From the NCBI GenBank assembly GCA_030180075.1, contig JASNJN010000009.1, positions 1 through 46,938 of the forward strand: DNA of 46,938 nt, given 5' to 3'. The notes below the pieces were generated by a model. That model was given only the letters and a program-made list of their open reading frames with translations, ran no database searches and was not told the DNA's origin. The first letter of the stretch is position 1. Each line of letters starts with the position of its first letter. Below, one piece after another: positions 1 through 9,262 of the stretch. The stretch comes from Mikrocytos mackini (Eukaryota > Endomyxa > Ascetosporea > Mikrocytida > Mikrocytiidae). The translations under genes were made by a program, and so were the position numbers.

Positions 1-431
1 CAGGAAATTAATGCATATTATTGTGTAAAATCAACTTCCCAGCNTTCATAACCTAATATATTTGTAATAATTTTCAAAAATTATCTTGAAAATTTAATAT
101 AATTTGTTCCCACGTGCCATATTTAGTGATAAAAATCAACTTAAAAGTCATTGTAATGTGAGTACGTAGTCGGTTATTCAACCATGTAAATATGCTTATA
201 TTTATTCATTAAACAGATAATCTGCAATAATTGGCCAATATTCAGAGTATTTTGTTGTTCGTAAGGCTCGGAAAAAACCCAAAAAACCATTTTTAAATTT
301 TGAAAAAACCTATACTAGAGTACTCACCGAAAATGTTAAATATGCACAATATGGGGCTAATGTGAGTATATAGCCGTTAGATGGCATTATTTTCCGTATT
401 TCTGGTAAAAATCATGATAAAATTGGTCTGG
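1..431. other. AT-rich DNA without a recognisable gene
   Basis: I see no convincing coding sequence on either strand. One ambiguous base is at position 44. The stretch should contain, or lie beside, the missing left end of the iteron element whose right end is at 549, but I could not find a mirror-image iteron cluster here. Confidence 0.6.
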
Positions 432-549
432 GTGTGGGAATTGGAAGATAGTGTGGGAAATGGAAGAAAGTGTGGGAAATGGAAGAAAGTGTGGGAAATG
501 GAAGAAAGTGTGGGAAATGGAAGAAAATGTGGGGTGACGATTTATAGCC
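432..549. mobile_element. Right terminus of an iteron-array element (19-bp tandem repeat)
   Basis: GTGTGGGAAATGGAAGAAA recurs with an exact 19-bp period at 432, 451, 470, 489 and 508, with a degenerate sixth copy at 527. Alone this would be a minisatellite. However, the last TGTGGG (528-533) is followed by sequence that ends a 22-nt block at 549. On the minus strand that block starts GGCTATAAATC and ends CCCACA, the same layout as the ends of the elements at 1006-1636, 1933-2330 and 14701-15202. I therefore read it as the right end of a fourth element. Its left end and target duplication were not found, so it may be truncated or start outside the window. Short open frames here (381-606) are products of the repeat. 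Confidence 0.6.
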
Positions 550-654
550 CCAGTTCTCAACGAGAAGGTGGTAGAACTTTGTGACAACTATTTGGGCTTT
601 ACGCATTGATCAAAACAAAGTCTCCGATTTATTTTACAATTGGTGAATAAACGG

Positions 655-925
655 AGTGGTATCACTAGATACCACAGCGACCTGGTAATACCCCAGTAAC
701 CTGGCCATTCATTACACGCTGAAAACCCCAAAGGAGAAGAATAGGCGAAAGTAAGTGAGTGCGACAGACTGATCTAGAAACCCTTTCAGGGTTATCACAG
801 AGCCTTAAACGGCTCTGGAGAACCAGGATGAGGCTTGGGATAAACAAAGTGAACCACCAAGTTGGAACGGAATCCATTGGTTTCACAAGGAAGGGCTGAA
901 GTGACCAGGCGACTAAACCTAAGTT
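655..925. other. GC-richer block with hairpins, ending near a TAA-rich tract
   Basis: Base composition is clearly richer in G+C than the flanks. Small stem-loops are visible: AACCCTTTCAGGGTT at about 779-793 and AGAGCCTTAAACGGCTCT at about 800-817. The block ends just before TTAATAATAATTAATTA. Possible readings are a structured RNA or the 3' tail of a non-LTR retrotransposon, some of which end in TAA repeats. I see no rRNA, tRNA or RNase P signature. A 73-codon minus-strand open frame (665-886) shows no family resemblance. Confidence 0.25.
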
Positions 926-1005
926 AATAATAATTAATTATAGGTTTAAAATTGTCGTCATTAAAGATATTTTATTAATATTTATTCCATTGCATCAAAA
1001 TGAAT

Positions 1006-1636
1006 GGCTACAATTGAATTTGCCTCAAAAAGTGTGTAATTGCCTCAAAAGTGTGTAAATTGCCTCAAAAATGTGTATATACCTCAAAATCTTGTGTGTG
1101 CCTCATACGAGTTAAAAATACCCCCAACATCTCTAAAATTTTATTTCTTTTATATATTATCTATATCTATCCTACAACTAGCCATAAACATTTTCAAAGT
1201 AATCTAAAATAAATTTATGTGTTGTGTAATGAACATTTTCTGATATTCATTTTTTAAATGTAACATAGAATAAATATCAAAATCGGAGTTTTCATAGACA
1301 AGTTTCTCAAACAAATATCACTCAAATTGCAAAATACAACGTTTAAAACAAATTAGAAGTCTTGTTTCACCATTTTGAAAAAATCGGTTCTTTGCCCAAA
1401 AATAATAAGGTTTTATAGATTAACCAGACATATAGAACAAGTTAACATTTAAAAACATACCGATTTAAACCCTACTGCATTCCAACAAGTATTATTTTCA
1501 TAATTTTAATCCTTGTAATCCATTAAAAATTTTTTTTTTTTGAGGCCACAGCACAAATGAGGCACACACAAAATTTTGAGGCAGAACTTGTAAAATGAGG
1601 CAAATACAAGATTTTGAGGCAACTACATTTGTAACC
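1006..1636. mobile_element. Iteron-array non-autonomous element A (631 bp)
   Basis: The two 22-nt ends are imperfect inverted repeats: GGCTACAATTG at the left, GGTTACAAATG reading in from the right, both closing with TGCCTCA. GCCTCA recurs inward at 1022, 1042, 1062, 1081 (as ACCTCA) and 1100. The mirror TGAGGC stands at 1615, 1596, 1577, 1558 and 1541, so there are five motifs per side spaced 17-20 bp. The element is flanked by AAATGAAT at 998-1005 and 1637-1644, a perfect 8-bp duplication. The interior is AT-rich and noncoding. GG termini with 8-9 bp duplications suit Merlin or Mutator-like superfamilies; the superfamily is an inference. Confidence 0.8.
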
Positions 1637-1859
1637 AAATGAATTAGCCTATATTGTGTTCTATCATATATGTTAAGTTTTACACGAGGTGAAATTTATT
1701 GAAAAGTTGAAATTTTAATTTTTAATTTTGTAAATTAACAAAAAATTTGTTTACGAAGAAAGGAACATTTTTCTATATTACATATGTCATTCTAAATTGA
1801 CTGTTTAAATGGAGCGGAATATTTTTATGAAATTTTATTGTCTAGAAAGTGCTCGCACT

Positions 1860-2655
1860 CAAAGTGTTAAGGATTTCCCTTTGTCTGTCTGCTTTGTGTT
1901 TTGGAAAAACTTGCATTTACCTTCCATGAACCGGCACGAGTGCCCACAGCCACAAAAAATGCCCACAGCCACAAAAATGTTTCACAATCAAAAATTTTAA
2001 ATTTTTATTTATTTTCGAAAAAAAATAAAAGTTCCTAGAAAGTTAATTTTAGTATTTAGAATAAATTATTTTTTACAAAGATATTGTTATTATCGTTCCA
2101 TCGATCAACATTAACATTATTTTGGAATTTCAATAAATTTGTGTTTTATCATAAACTATCCTGTCTATAATACATTTTTTCTATATATAATATCTCTCGC
2201 GTATTTATTTATAATTTAAAAATAATTTTGTGGTGATTAATATGATTTTTGCGATTTTGAAAAAAAAAATTGTGGCTGCGGGCATTTTTTGTGGCTGTGA
2301 GCACTTTTTGTGGCTGTGAAGAATGGTGCCCCATGAACCCCTTATTTAATTACTGCGAACAACTAATATTCGCACCAAGATATCATAAACACGGTGTATT
2401 ATGGTTTAAATAATGTTTGGATATATGATTAATTTTATATTTTATTGTATTTTGCATATACTTTTAAAAAATTATCTAGTTCAGATATCTCATGTGTGAG
2501 GACTTTGAAACATATTATATAGAAACGCTAGTCTTCAGCATATTTGATTTTTGAGCATTTTCGCAACAATTTTAATTTTTTTGATTTTTACTACTCATGA
2601 ATTTTTGAAAAATATGAAAAAAATTATTAGTTCCCCAAAAGGATACCACTTTTTA
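1860..2655. repeat. Diverged copy of the hAT-element sequence found at 32460-33190
   Basis: Excluding the insertion at 1933-2330, this stretch aligns in order with about 32460-33190. Shared blocks include GCTTTGTGTTTTGG, CTTCCATGAA followed by CCTTATTTAAT, CTAGTTCAGATATCTC, GAGGACTT and GCTACTCATGAA-like sequence. The second copy sits inside a hAT element with clear inverted ends (32274-33298). I cannot find those ends here, so this looks like an older copy that lost or mutated its termini. It is useful because it records the state before the nested insertion in the other copy. Confidence 0.65.
1933..2330. mobile_element. Iteron-array non-autonomous element B (398 bp)
   Basis: Flanked by a perfect 9-bp duplication CCATGAACC (1924-1932 and 2331-2339). 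The 22-nt ends start GGCACGAG (left) and GGCACCAT (right, minus strand), and both close with CAGCCACA. The hexamer GCCACA repeats at 1949 and 1968 on the left. TGTGGC stands at 2309, 2290 and 2271 on the right. All steps are 19 bp. The interior is AT-rich and noncoding. A paralogous site near 32552-32572 lacks this insertion and has a single CCATGAA, supporting exact boundaries. Confidence 0.85.
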
Positions 2656-2890
2656 GAGTTTCCAATTTTCCTGGAATTCTAAAACGTGATTATCGAGAAT
2701 TCAAATTTTCCATTCGGGAAACGAGAAATCTCAATTAATTTGATATTATGGCGTTTCTCGGTAAACGGAAATGGTGATTCCAGGAATGTGAAAGATTTAT
2801 GCTATGTAATTTTTAGACATAGGTGCAAATTTGATTATATATTACACCGAACAGTGCAGATTTCTGGGAAATGGTTTCTTCCATAGCGAC
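2655..2890. repeat. Fragment related to the TAGAGTTCCC hAT-type MITE
   Basis: TAGAGTTTCCAATTTTCC at about 2655 resembles the left end of the miniature element at 8478-8657 (TAGAGTTCCCAATTCCCGGG). The following AACGAGAAATCTC and TTTCTCGGTAAACGG also echo its interior. I could not find a matching right end or duplication, so this is probably a degraded member. A 66-codon open frame at 2686-2886 lies wholly inside and is not convincing. Confidence 0.4.
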
Positions 2891-3244
2891 ACGCAAATTA
2901 TTTATTTTAAGTGGTGTTATTTTGACACTCTATTTTCATTTACAGAGTTAAGGTGAAACGTAATTAATTTATTAATTCCTTGTTTGCAATTTGCTATTCT
3001 TTATATTAATTTTGAACATAGTTTGTAAATAAACCGAGTATTATTGATTTAAATACACGTAATGTCAGATAATATTCGTATTCAGATCAAAATATAGTTT
3101 AATTCATAAAATTGTAACGCAGACTGAGTGAACACATATATTTTTATACTAGAAACTACTTAAGAAACCATATTTCCTTGGTTTGAGTTGAAACGGAGAG
3201 TTTCAAACCTTCGAACAACTTGATTATAGTAATTTAATTATAAC
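2891..3244. other. AT-rich intergenic DNA
   Basis: No gene, repeat boundary or RNA recognised. Confidence 0.6.
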
Positions 3245-3420
3245 TAGGGGTCGGAAAATATATGACAAAAAATTGGCAAATATATGATTATATATGATTT
3301 TGCCAAAATCTAATTATAATTTTGAATTTTCAATAAAATAAAATATATGAATTCCTTCAAATCGGAGTAAATAAGGCAAAAAATCAAAATGAAGATTATT
3401 TTTTAAATGTTTTAAAAGTC
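3245..3420. mobile_element. Single-ended hAT-type MITE (TAGGGG...ATATATGAC family)
   Basis: TAGGGGTCGGAAAATATATG begins at 3245 directly after ATTATAAC (3237-3244). It matches the left end and interior of the element at 6136-6338 for about 110 bases, including GACAAAAA, GCAAATATATGA and ATATATGATTTTG. No matching right end with a repeated TTATAAC was found, so the 3' limit is approximate and the copy looks truncated or decayed. Confidence 0.5.
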
Positions 3421-3831
3421 GATGGAAGGTCAGCATTAAGAACAGCTAAAAATCAACATAAGTCATTTTGAGCTGATTTAGACCCTTTCACTTGCAGAAG
3501 CGATTTCCTCTAATTCAACTATATAGCAGCTTCATATTTTGATGTATTATCCAATTATTAAGTTATTAAAACAATTATATATATATTGTTTTCCAACTCT
3601 TCGAATAGGTTTGTTGCATGTTCAGGATGTTATGTCGCGATTCACTATCATACATCGTGTGAAATCGAAGTTCTCTACGAAACAGTGGTGTCTAAATTAA
3701 ATTGAGATGATTGTCTTAAACAGTTGTTGAAATGTTATTTGTAAAAGTCTGTCTCTTTTCTTTCTTGTTTGGAGTTATTAGCGGCACTTCAAACTCACAG
3801 TTGAACCTTAGCACGAAGTACTTAAATCTCT
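3421..3831. other. AT-rich intergenic DNA
   Basis: No gene, RNA or repeat boundary recognised. Confidence 0.5.
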
Positions 3832-4170
3832 TTAATAGGTTAAACGCTGATTTCTTTGAAGACTAACCTTAACAGCTTGTTCGATGGTTAAACAGGATTT
3901 TATAACGTTTATATCGCCTGTATATGCGATGAATCGACCCAACTCCCCGTAGTTCTTCCCAATTGTTGGATCTTTCCCCTGTGTAGAATGAGAAGTCATC
4001 AGTCTTAGGCTGTTGGTTGTCTGTGTTGAGATGTTTCTTTGGCGGATCTTCTTCATTTTCCTGTTGTATGGACGGGTTTGTTATGATGTTGTTTTGAATT
4101 GGGTAGTTGGAAATCATCGGAAATTCCCTGGTATCGCTGAGAGTGTCTATGCCAGCGTGCACTAACTTTT
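3832..4170 (-). pseudogene. Possible decayed coding fragment, identity unknown
   Basis: Two overlapping minus-strand open frames (3869-4162 and 3832-4056) have polar, protein-like composition rich in E, D, N, Q and R, unlike the Phe/Lys/Ile bias of chance frames in AT-rich DNA. A frame change in the overlap near 3900-4000 would join them. Neither frame begins with a convincing ATG at its 5' end. I recognise no family; a retroelement relic is possible. This is weak evidence and the call is tentative. Confidence 0.22.
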
Positions 4171-4595
4171 TTAAAAAATTATTTTATAAAACAAAGATTC
4201 TAGATGGAAAAGGATGTAACACGATCTCGTTTGGGATTATAAGCGCATGTGTTCAGTTACCACCGACTTTTCAGATCTCTTGTAATTTCAAACTTTTAAA
4301 AATTAAAAACCAAAAAATTACATACAAACAACCCCTATGCAAGCAATAATACAAGAAGTTGACCGAGAAGTTGCTCAAAACAACATAATACACAATATAC
4401 CGAAGCTACGGTGCCTGGCATACACGTATAAAATTTGGGTTGTGTATATATTAATTTAATCTATATTGCTACATAGTAATTTTTTAATTTCGTCATATTT
4501 GCCGTGATCTTCTAAGAAGCATGGTCTCCCTTTAGCTTTTAGATTATTTTCTTTTATTTCTATTTAACATTGTGTCGCTTCATATCTTATTTTTT
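4171..4595. other. AT-rich intergenic DNA
   Basis: No gene, RNA or repeat boundary recognised. Confidence 0.5.
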
Positions 4596-5280
4596 AAGTT
4601 GAATTGAAAAATGCCACAAATTTCCAGTTTTGATTTTCCCGTAAAATAGCTATGCTCAAAAAATTTTTTACCCAAAACATGTTTTTATCGCTTTTTAAAC
4701 ATTTTTGTTCTAATAATTTTCTTGAATTTTTAAGGGGGTGGTGCATCGGAAAATTTCAAAAAAGTTTAAGTTCAAAAACACAAATATTTTTGAGAATTTT
4801 TTTGGAAGTTTTTTAGCGCATGTATTTTCAAGAAATCTACAAAAAGAAACTTTTAAAAAATTGAAAATATTATGATCAATTTAATATTTAAAATTAAATA
4901 ATGGTGTATTAAACACCTATTCTTGAGGTATCAATACAGCGATTTTTTTGGAATTTTTTTCAAAAATGCATTTTCATTGAGATCATGCTCTTACCATGTC
5001 TAAAAGATTTTTGTAACCATTTTTGGCCTCATTTAGTAACATTTTAGAGGTGACTTTTTGACCAAAAATATATATTTTTAAAAAAATTCAAAAGTATAAA
5101 ATTATAAAAACGTGTTTTTGGGCAATAAAAATGTTTTTTGGCTAAAAATTTTAGGTAATATTTTTCCAAAATTTATTGTCTGATAAATAATTCGCTGTTT
5201 TCAAAAAAAATTTTTTCTGAGCATGGTTACTTTCTGGGACAATCGAAACGCCAAATTTGCGACATTTTTCAATTGAGCCC
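4596..5280. mobile_element. 685-bp foldback-type element with ~75-bp inverted ends
   Basis: The left arm (about 4600-4675) and right arm (about 5205-5278) are imperfect reverse complements. Landmarks on the left are ATTGAAAAATG, CACAAATTT, ATGCTCA and AAAAAATTTTTT; their complements occur in reverse order on the right. Candidate 8-bp duplications are TATTTTTT (4588-4595) and TATTTTTG (5281-5288), 7 of 8 matching but of low complexity. The interior is very A/T-rich, with runs of A and T and no coding potential. The arms could pair as a long hairpin. Confidence 0.6.
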
Positions 5281-5288
5281 TATTTTTG

Positions 5289-6127
5289 TTGCGGGTTATT
5301 CAAAAGAATGGAATTTATTATAGTTTGAATCAAGCCCTAATAAACCGGGAAATGTCCAATTTAAGTTTGTCAACTTAAAAGTGCTGTCCGAAACAGCGAC
5401 CTGGTCGTATTTCTTATAGTTTTTTCATTGTGTTTGTTTGGTATATTACACTCATCGAATGATATTCGTTATTTTGATTGTTCCAACAAACCCCATAGTA
5501 TTTAGTGTTTTTAAGTAATCATCAATAGATACTGTCTTCGGTTGTCAGAGAAATATGTTGTTTATACCTTTTACACTATAATATTTATTTGCAATTCTTA
5601 TTGGAAATTTAGAGAAACTACGAGTAAGGGTATCGTTATTTCGAAAAAATTCTATATTTTATAGGCGGATTGTAGTTTGTATTTGTTATATTTCCCTTAG
5701 AAATTCCCGGACTTGTTGTTGGGATTTTATAAATTTCAAGTTCGTTTTTAATTATTTATACGCTGAAGTAAGCCTAATAGTTGCTTTTCTGGGTTGTTGT
5801 GTTTTTGTTGTAGATTCTGATTTCTTTAACCAAAGGTGTTAGTTTTTTCTCGATTTGTGGACACTTTCCCGATCCAATCGGATCGAAACCAGCCGGAAGG
5901 ACATTATAAAATCTTATTTTCTAATCCAACGGGATGTGTCTTCTTTATTTAAACATAATATAAGTTTTGATATAATATTGTGTTATTAAACCCGCCATTT
6001 TACATAAATCCCAAACCAATCATTTAAGGTTAATTATAAGGTTTATATATTTAATTAAATATGACGTAAATATACTGTCAACTCCGTTAATAACAAAAAA
6101 CTTCGTTATATCCGATCAACAAATTCA
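5289..6127. other. AT-rich intergenic DNA
   Basis: I see no coding sequence, RNA gene or repeat boundary. Only short chance frames are present. Confidence 0.5.
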
Positions 6128-6135
6128 GTTACGAC

Positions 6136-6338
6136 TAGGGGCGGAAAATATATGACAAAAATCGCAAAATATATGACGATATATGATTTTGGTTAAAATC
6201 TCATAATAATTTTGAAATTCCAAAAATTTCAATAGGATAAAATATACGAATTTCATAAAATCGGGATAATTATGGGTAAAAATTTCCTTAAATTTGGTAA
6301 AAATCAGAGTTGTACCAAATCACATATTTGCTGCCCTA
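6136..6338. mobile_element. hAT-type MITE, TAGGGG family, complete copy (203 bp)
   Basis: The left end is TAGGGGCGGAAAATATATGA. The right end read on the minus strand is TAGGGCAGCAAATATGTGA. Flanks are GTTACGAC (6128-6135) and GTTATAAC (6339-6346), 6 of 8 matching, as expected of an aged hAT duplication. The partner copy at 42030-42226 has nearly the same length and the same target motif. No coding capacity. Confidence 0.65.
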
Positions 6339-6346
6339 GTTATAAC

Positions 6347-7248
6347 AAATTAAGGGTTTGCTAGGAAAAGTATTGATACCAACCAATAATATATACGTTT
6401 AGTATATATTTCCATCATTTTGATATTTTGGGAATACCTCAGAGGTCGTAAAATTCAACTACCCCGTTATAAGCGATGATTTGCTATATTCGAACAAAAT
6501 TATAGAGGAAACCAGCCCATTTTTGACGATTTCGTTATATCCGGAGTTGACTGTATGTATGTTTAATGGTAAATACATCTTTTGTGGTACTTATCTGATC
6601 AAATAAAGCATAGATGCTTGTAATTTATAGTTGGCCTTAAAAACGTTTTAAATGGGTTGAATTCGTTTGAAGTAATCCAGTATGATTTGTAGTGTCATGT
6701 ACATTGCCATGCATTAGGTATTAAAACAAAGCCATAGCCGTGTTTTTGTGGGTGGAAATTATCTATAGTGTTGTATTACATGGTGTAAAATTATTACGAC
6801 AAAAGGATAAGCAAACTGTGCAATTAAATTTTTTATTTAAATGAACGATCGCAAAGGAGAATCCTTCCGGAAGATCCGATATTATTTCATGTTTTATAGG
6901 AAATAAAGTTTTACAGGAAATGTTTGGATTGGTCAAAAATGACTTACATTGATTTCCAGTTGCTTTTAATGCTAACGATTCGTCAATTTTTTAAAATTTC
7001 CAAAAATAATCAGAAATTAACGTTTTCAATCTGCCTCCATATCTGAAGGCTTTATGTTTCGGAAATTTTGAGCATCAGGACCAAAATAAATCAGTAACCG
7101 AAACAAAAACGAATTTAGATCAAAATATTTTTGGCACACTAAATTTGTGTTGGGAAAGTCAATACCAAATCCATAATTCTAACATTTTGGTCAAATTTTT
7201 TGCGGACCACCAGTCCACTCTTTCTGAGCTATCTGTTTCTTTTTTTTT
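6347..7248. other. AT-rich intergenic DNA
   Basis: No gene or defined repeat recognised. The segment ends at a T-run (about 7230-7242) just beyond the gag-like relic. Confidence 0.5.
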
Positions 7249-8165
7249 TTAGGTTGGAGATTTTTTAATCCGCTTCATCTCTGTCAGTTTATCTTCCTTA
7301 CACATCTTCTCGTACCTTTGTACCTCTTTCAAAATTAACGCGATACCTTTCGGTGGATCGTCCAACAGACTGCGTCTTATCTCCCTCGCTGGTAATCCTT
7401 CGATGAATACAATTCTCAGTATACTCTCGTCTTCCAATCCAAGTGCATATTTGTGCAATTTCTCCCGCAGTATTGCGGCAAATTTGCGTTTGTTTTCGTC
7501 AATTCCTTGTCTTCTATTCGGGAACTTATTTCTTAGAACAGTTCAGTTCTTGACGGGGTAGAAATGGTTCTCAATTAGCACACTCTAATCTCCAATAAAC
7601 CCTTTTGGTCCATGTGGCGTCTTTAGTAGCTTCTTTTTTGCCAAGCCTAGGAACATTAGGAAAATCGTTTGTTTTGTCTATTATCCTTAACCACAGTTCC
7701 CGTCACTACTAGGTATGTTTAAACTCGTCCAACCAACCACTCAAGAAAATCATGTGAGGCCGCTCCTACAGTCGTCCACAACGGTGCAGGAGCGGGGATC
7801 GCGAGCATATCCCTTGTATCGGCTTGTGAAGCCACAGGTTCGCCGTAAAACGGCTCTTCCTGATACTCCGTTATTTCCAAGCTATGTTGTTGGGGATCCT
7901 CTTGTTCCTCTTCCGTTTTACGGTCTTTAATTCTCGACCACCTGTGCTAGTTTCGTATATTTCACTCGCACTAGTTTCCATATCAGTGTAGCTTTCTTAT
8001 CCACCACACTATGTTTCATCTTTCTTCTGCAGTAGTTCATTTAATACGCATACTTCTTTTCCTGGTTTGCACGTACTGCCTCCTCTAATAGTTAGTCTAT
8101 TTTATATCATGTGGTTTTCCTTCTCGGACACATTCGTCCCCCACTTGTCAAAACTACTAGTACTA
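7249..8165 (-). pseudogene. Decayed Ty3/gypsy-like gag relic
   Basis: The minus-strand frame ending at 7249 reads through about 7540. It contains a pattern typical of gag proteins of LTR retrotransposons: a helical stretch around KFAAILREKLHKYALG, then FIEGLPAREIRRSLLDDPP, then an Arg/Tyr/Glu helix (VQRYEKM). Further 5' on the same strand, to about 8165, coding-like but frame-broken sequence continues, with better G+C than the flanks. Several frameshifts and stops separate the pieces, and no protease, reverse transcriptase or LTR was seen. Identification rests on recalled gag features and is moderate for the 3' part, weak for the rest. Confidence 0.45.
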
Positions 8166-8469
8166 GCTGCAGTGATCTTTTGCCATTTGCACCACTGCTT
8201 CTAGGTATTCCGATTAAATTTGTTGTATTATTGTCATGTTGCAAATACAGTCGTTTTATGATATTTTAATTATCTTAACCTATCACGAAATACTAAACTA
8301 AAACCCTATTCCAACAAAAAGAAGCACCTCGAATACTGCCAACACAATTATATATATAAGATATCACGACAAAACAAGGATTAAAATATAAATAAACCCG
8401 GAGAAATGAACTTTCTTTTGATAAGTATAATAAAAGTTATGAATCATTATTAAAAAATCGCCCAGAAAA
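8166..8469. other. AT-rich intergenic DNA
   Basis: No gene or repeat boundary recognised. Confidence 0.5.
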
Positions 8470-8477
8470 TGTTTAAA

Positions 8478-8657
8478 TAGAGTTCCCAATTCCCGGGATT
8501 CGAGAAATCGATTCCCGGGAACTGGACTTTTTACGTCTAAAATTCTCGAAAATTTTCAAGAATTTCGAGAATTTTTTCTCATTTCCCGAGAAATATGGCC
8601 ATAAATCCGTTTCTCGATTCTCGATAAATTTTAGGTTCGAGAATTTTGGGAACTCTA
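8478..8657. mobile_element. hAT-type MITE, TAGAGTTCCC family (180 bp)
   Basis: The ends are TAGAGTTCCCAATTCCCGGG (left) and TAGAGTTCCCAAAATTCTCG (right, minus strand). They are bounded by a perfect 8-bp duplication TGTTTAAA (8470-8477 and 8658-8665). The interior is a dense set of short inverted motifs of the TTCTCGA/TCGAGAA type. A deletion derivative of the same family is at 14412-14498 and a degraded fragment near 2655. Noncoding. Confidence 0.8.
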
Positions 8658-8834
8658 TGTTTAAAATATCAGATTTTCAGAAATTTTATATCAAAACGGA
8701 GTCAGAGTGTTCAGATTACAAAGCACTTTTATGAACAGAATCTGAACTATAATTTCCATTTTTAATATCCAGAACCAGATTTTATACCACATTTCTTAGA
8801 GAATGAGAAAATGTTCTCTAAACTTCCATTTCCC

Positions 8835-9262
8835 AGGAATGGAAATGGGAATGGAAACTAGACTTTCAAAGTCTTGATCTTGATCGAGATGCTTACCGAA
8901 AAGATTCGAGATTTTTCGATATTTAATAAAGTAGGAAATTATGGTGAAATAGTCCTTTAAATAAAGGATATGTTACTTTGTGAAAGTCAAATCCTTTCAA
9001 ACAACATCCATTATATATTCAGAAATAAGTTTCGAATTCATTATCTATAATTTGACAAATTTATAGGGATTTGGTAGTATCTTGGAATTTTTATGAATCT
9101 GGAAATTACGTAATTCTAACAAAATTCCAACGAAATGTGCTGAAAACAACACAGAAATCATGGAAAATATTTGAAAATCGATATATCATATCGATTATAC
9201 ATTTCGAGATATCGATTCATTCCATTTTCGATAATATTTTGAATGTCTAATGGAAACTCGAA
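8835..9262 (+). repeat. Left arm of a ~420-bp inverted repeat around the piggyBac gene
   Basis: This arm is the imperfect reverse complement of about 13918-14345. Landmark blocks are CAAAGTCTTGAT, GATCGAGATGCTTA, TTTGACAAATTTATA, GAAATGTGCTGAAAACAACA and CGATTATACATTTCGAGATA. Small indels and substitutions separate the two. The arm contains its own local dyad (TCGATATATCATATCGA, about 9178-9194). Whether the arms are terminal repeats of a ~5.5-kb transposon or two independent copies of one repeat in opposite orientation is unresolved. Confidence 0.7.

Noticed and set aside
432-540. CRISPR-like direct repeats
   Set aside because: Units are contiguous with no unique spacers and the genome is eukaryotic. 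The iteron or minisatellite explanation fits better.
381-606. Three overlapping short ORFs on both strands
   Set aside because: They are translations of the 19-bp tandem repeat, so open reading is a by-product of a period that is not a multiple of three combined with a stop-free unit.
655-925. rRNA or RNase P RNA fragment
   Set aside because: Hairpins are present, but none of the conserved core sequences I know for these RNAs could be found.
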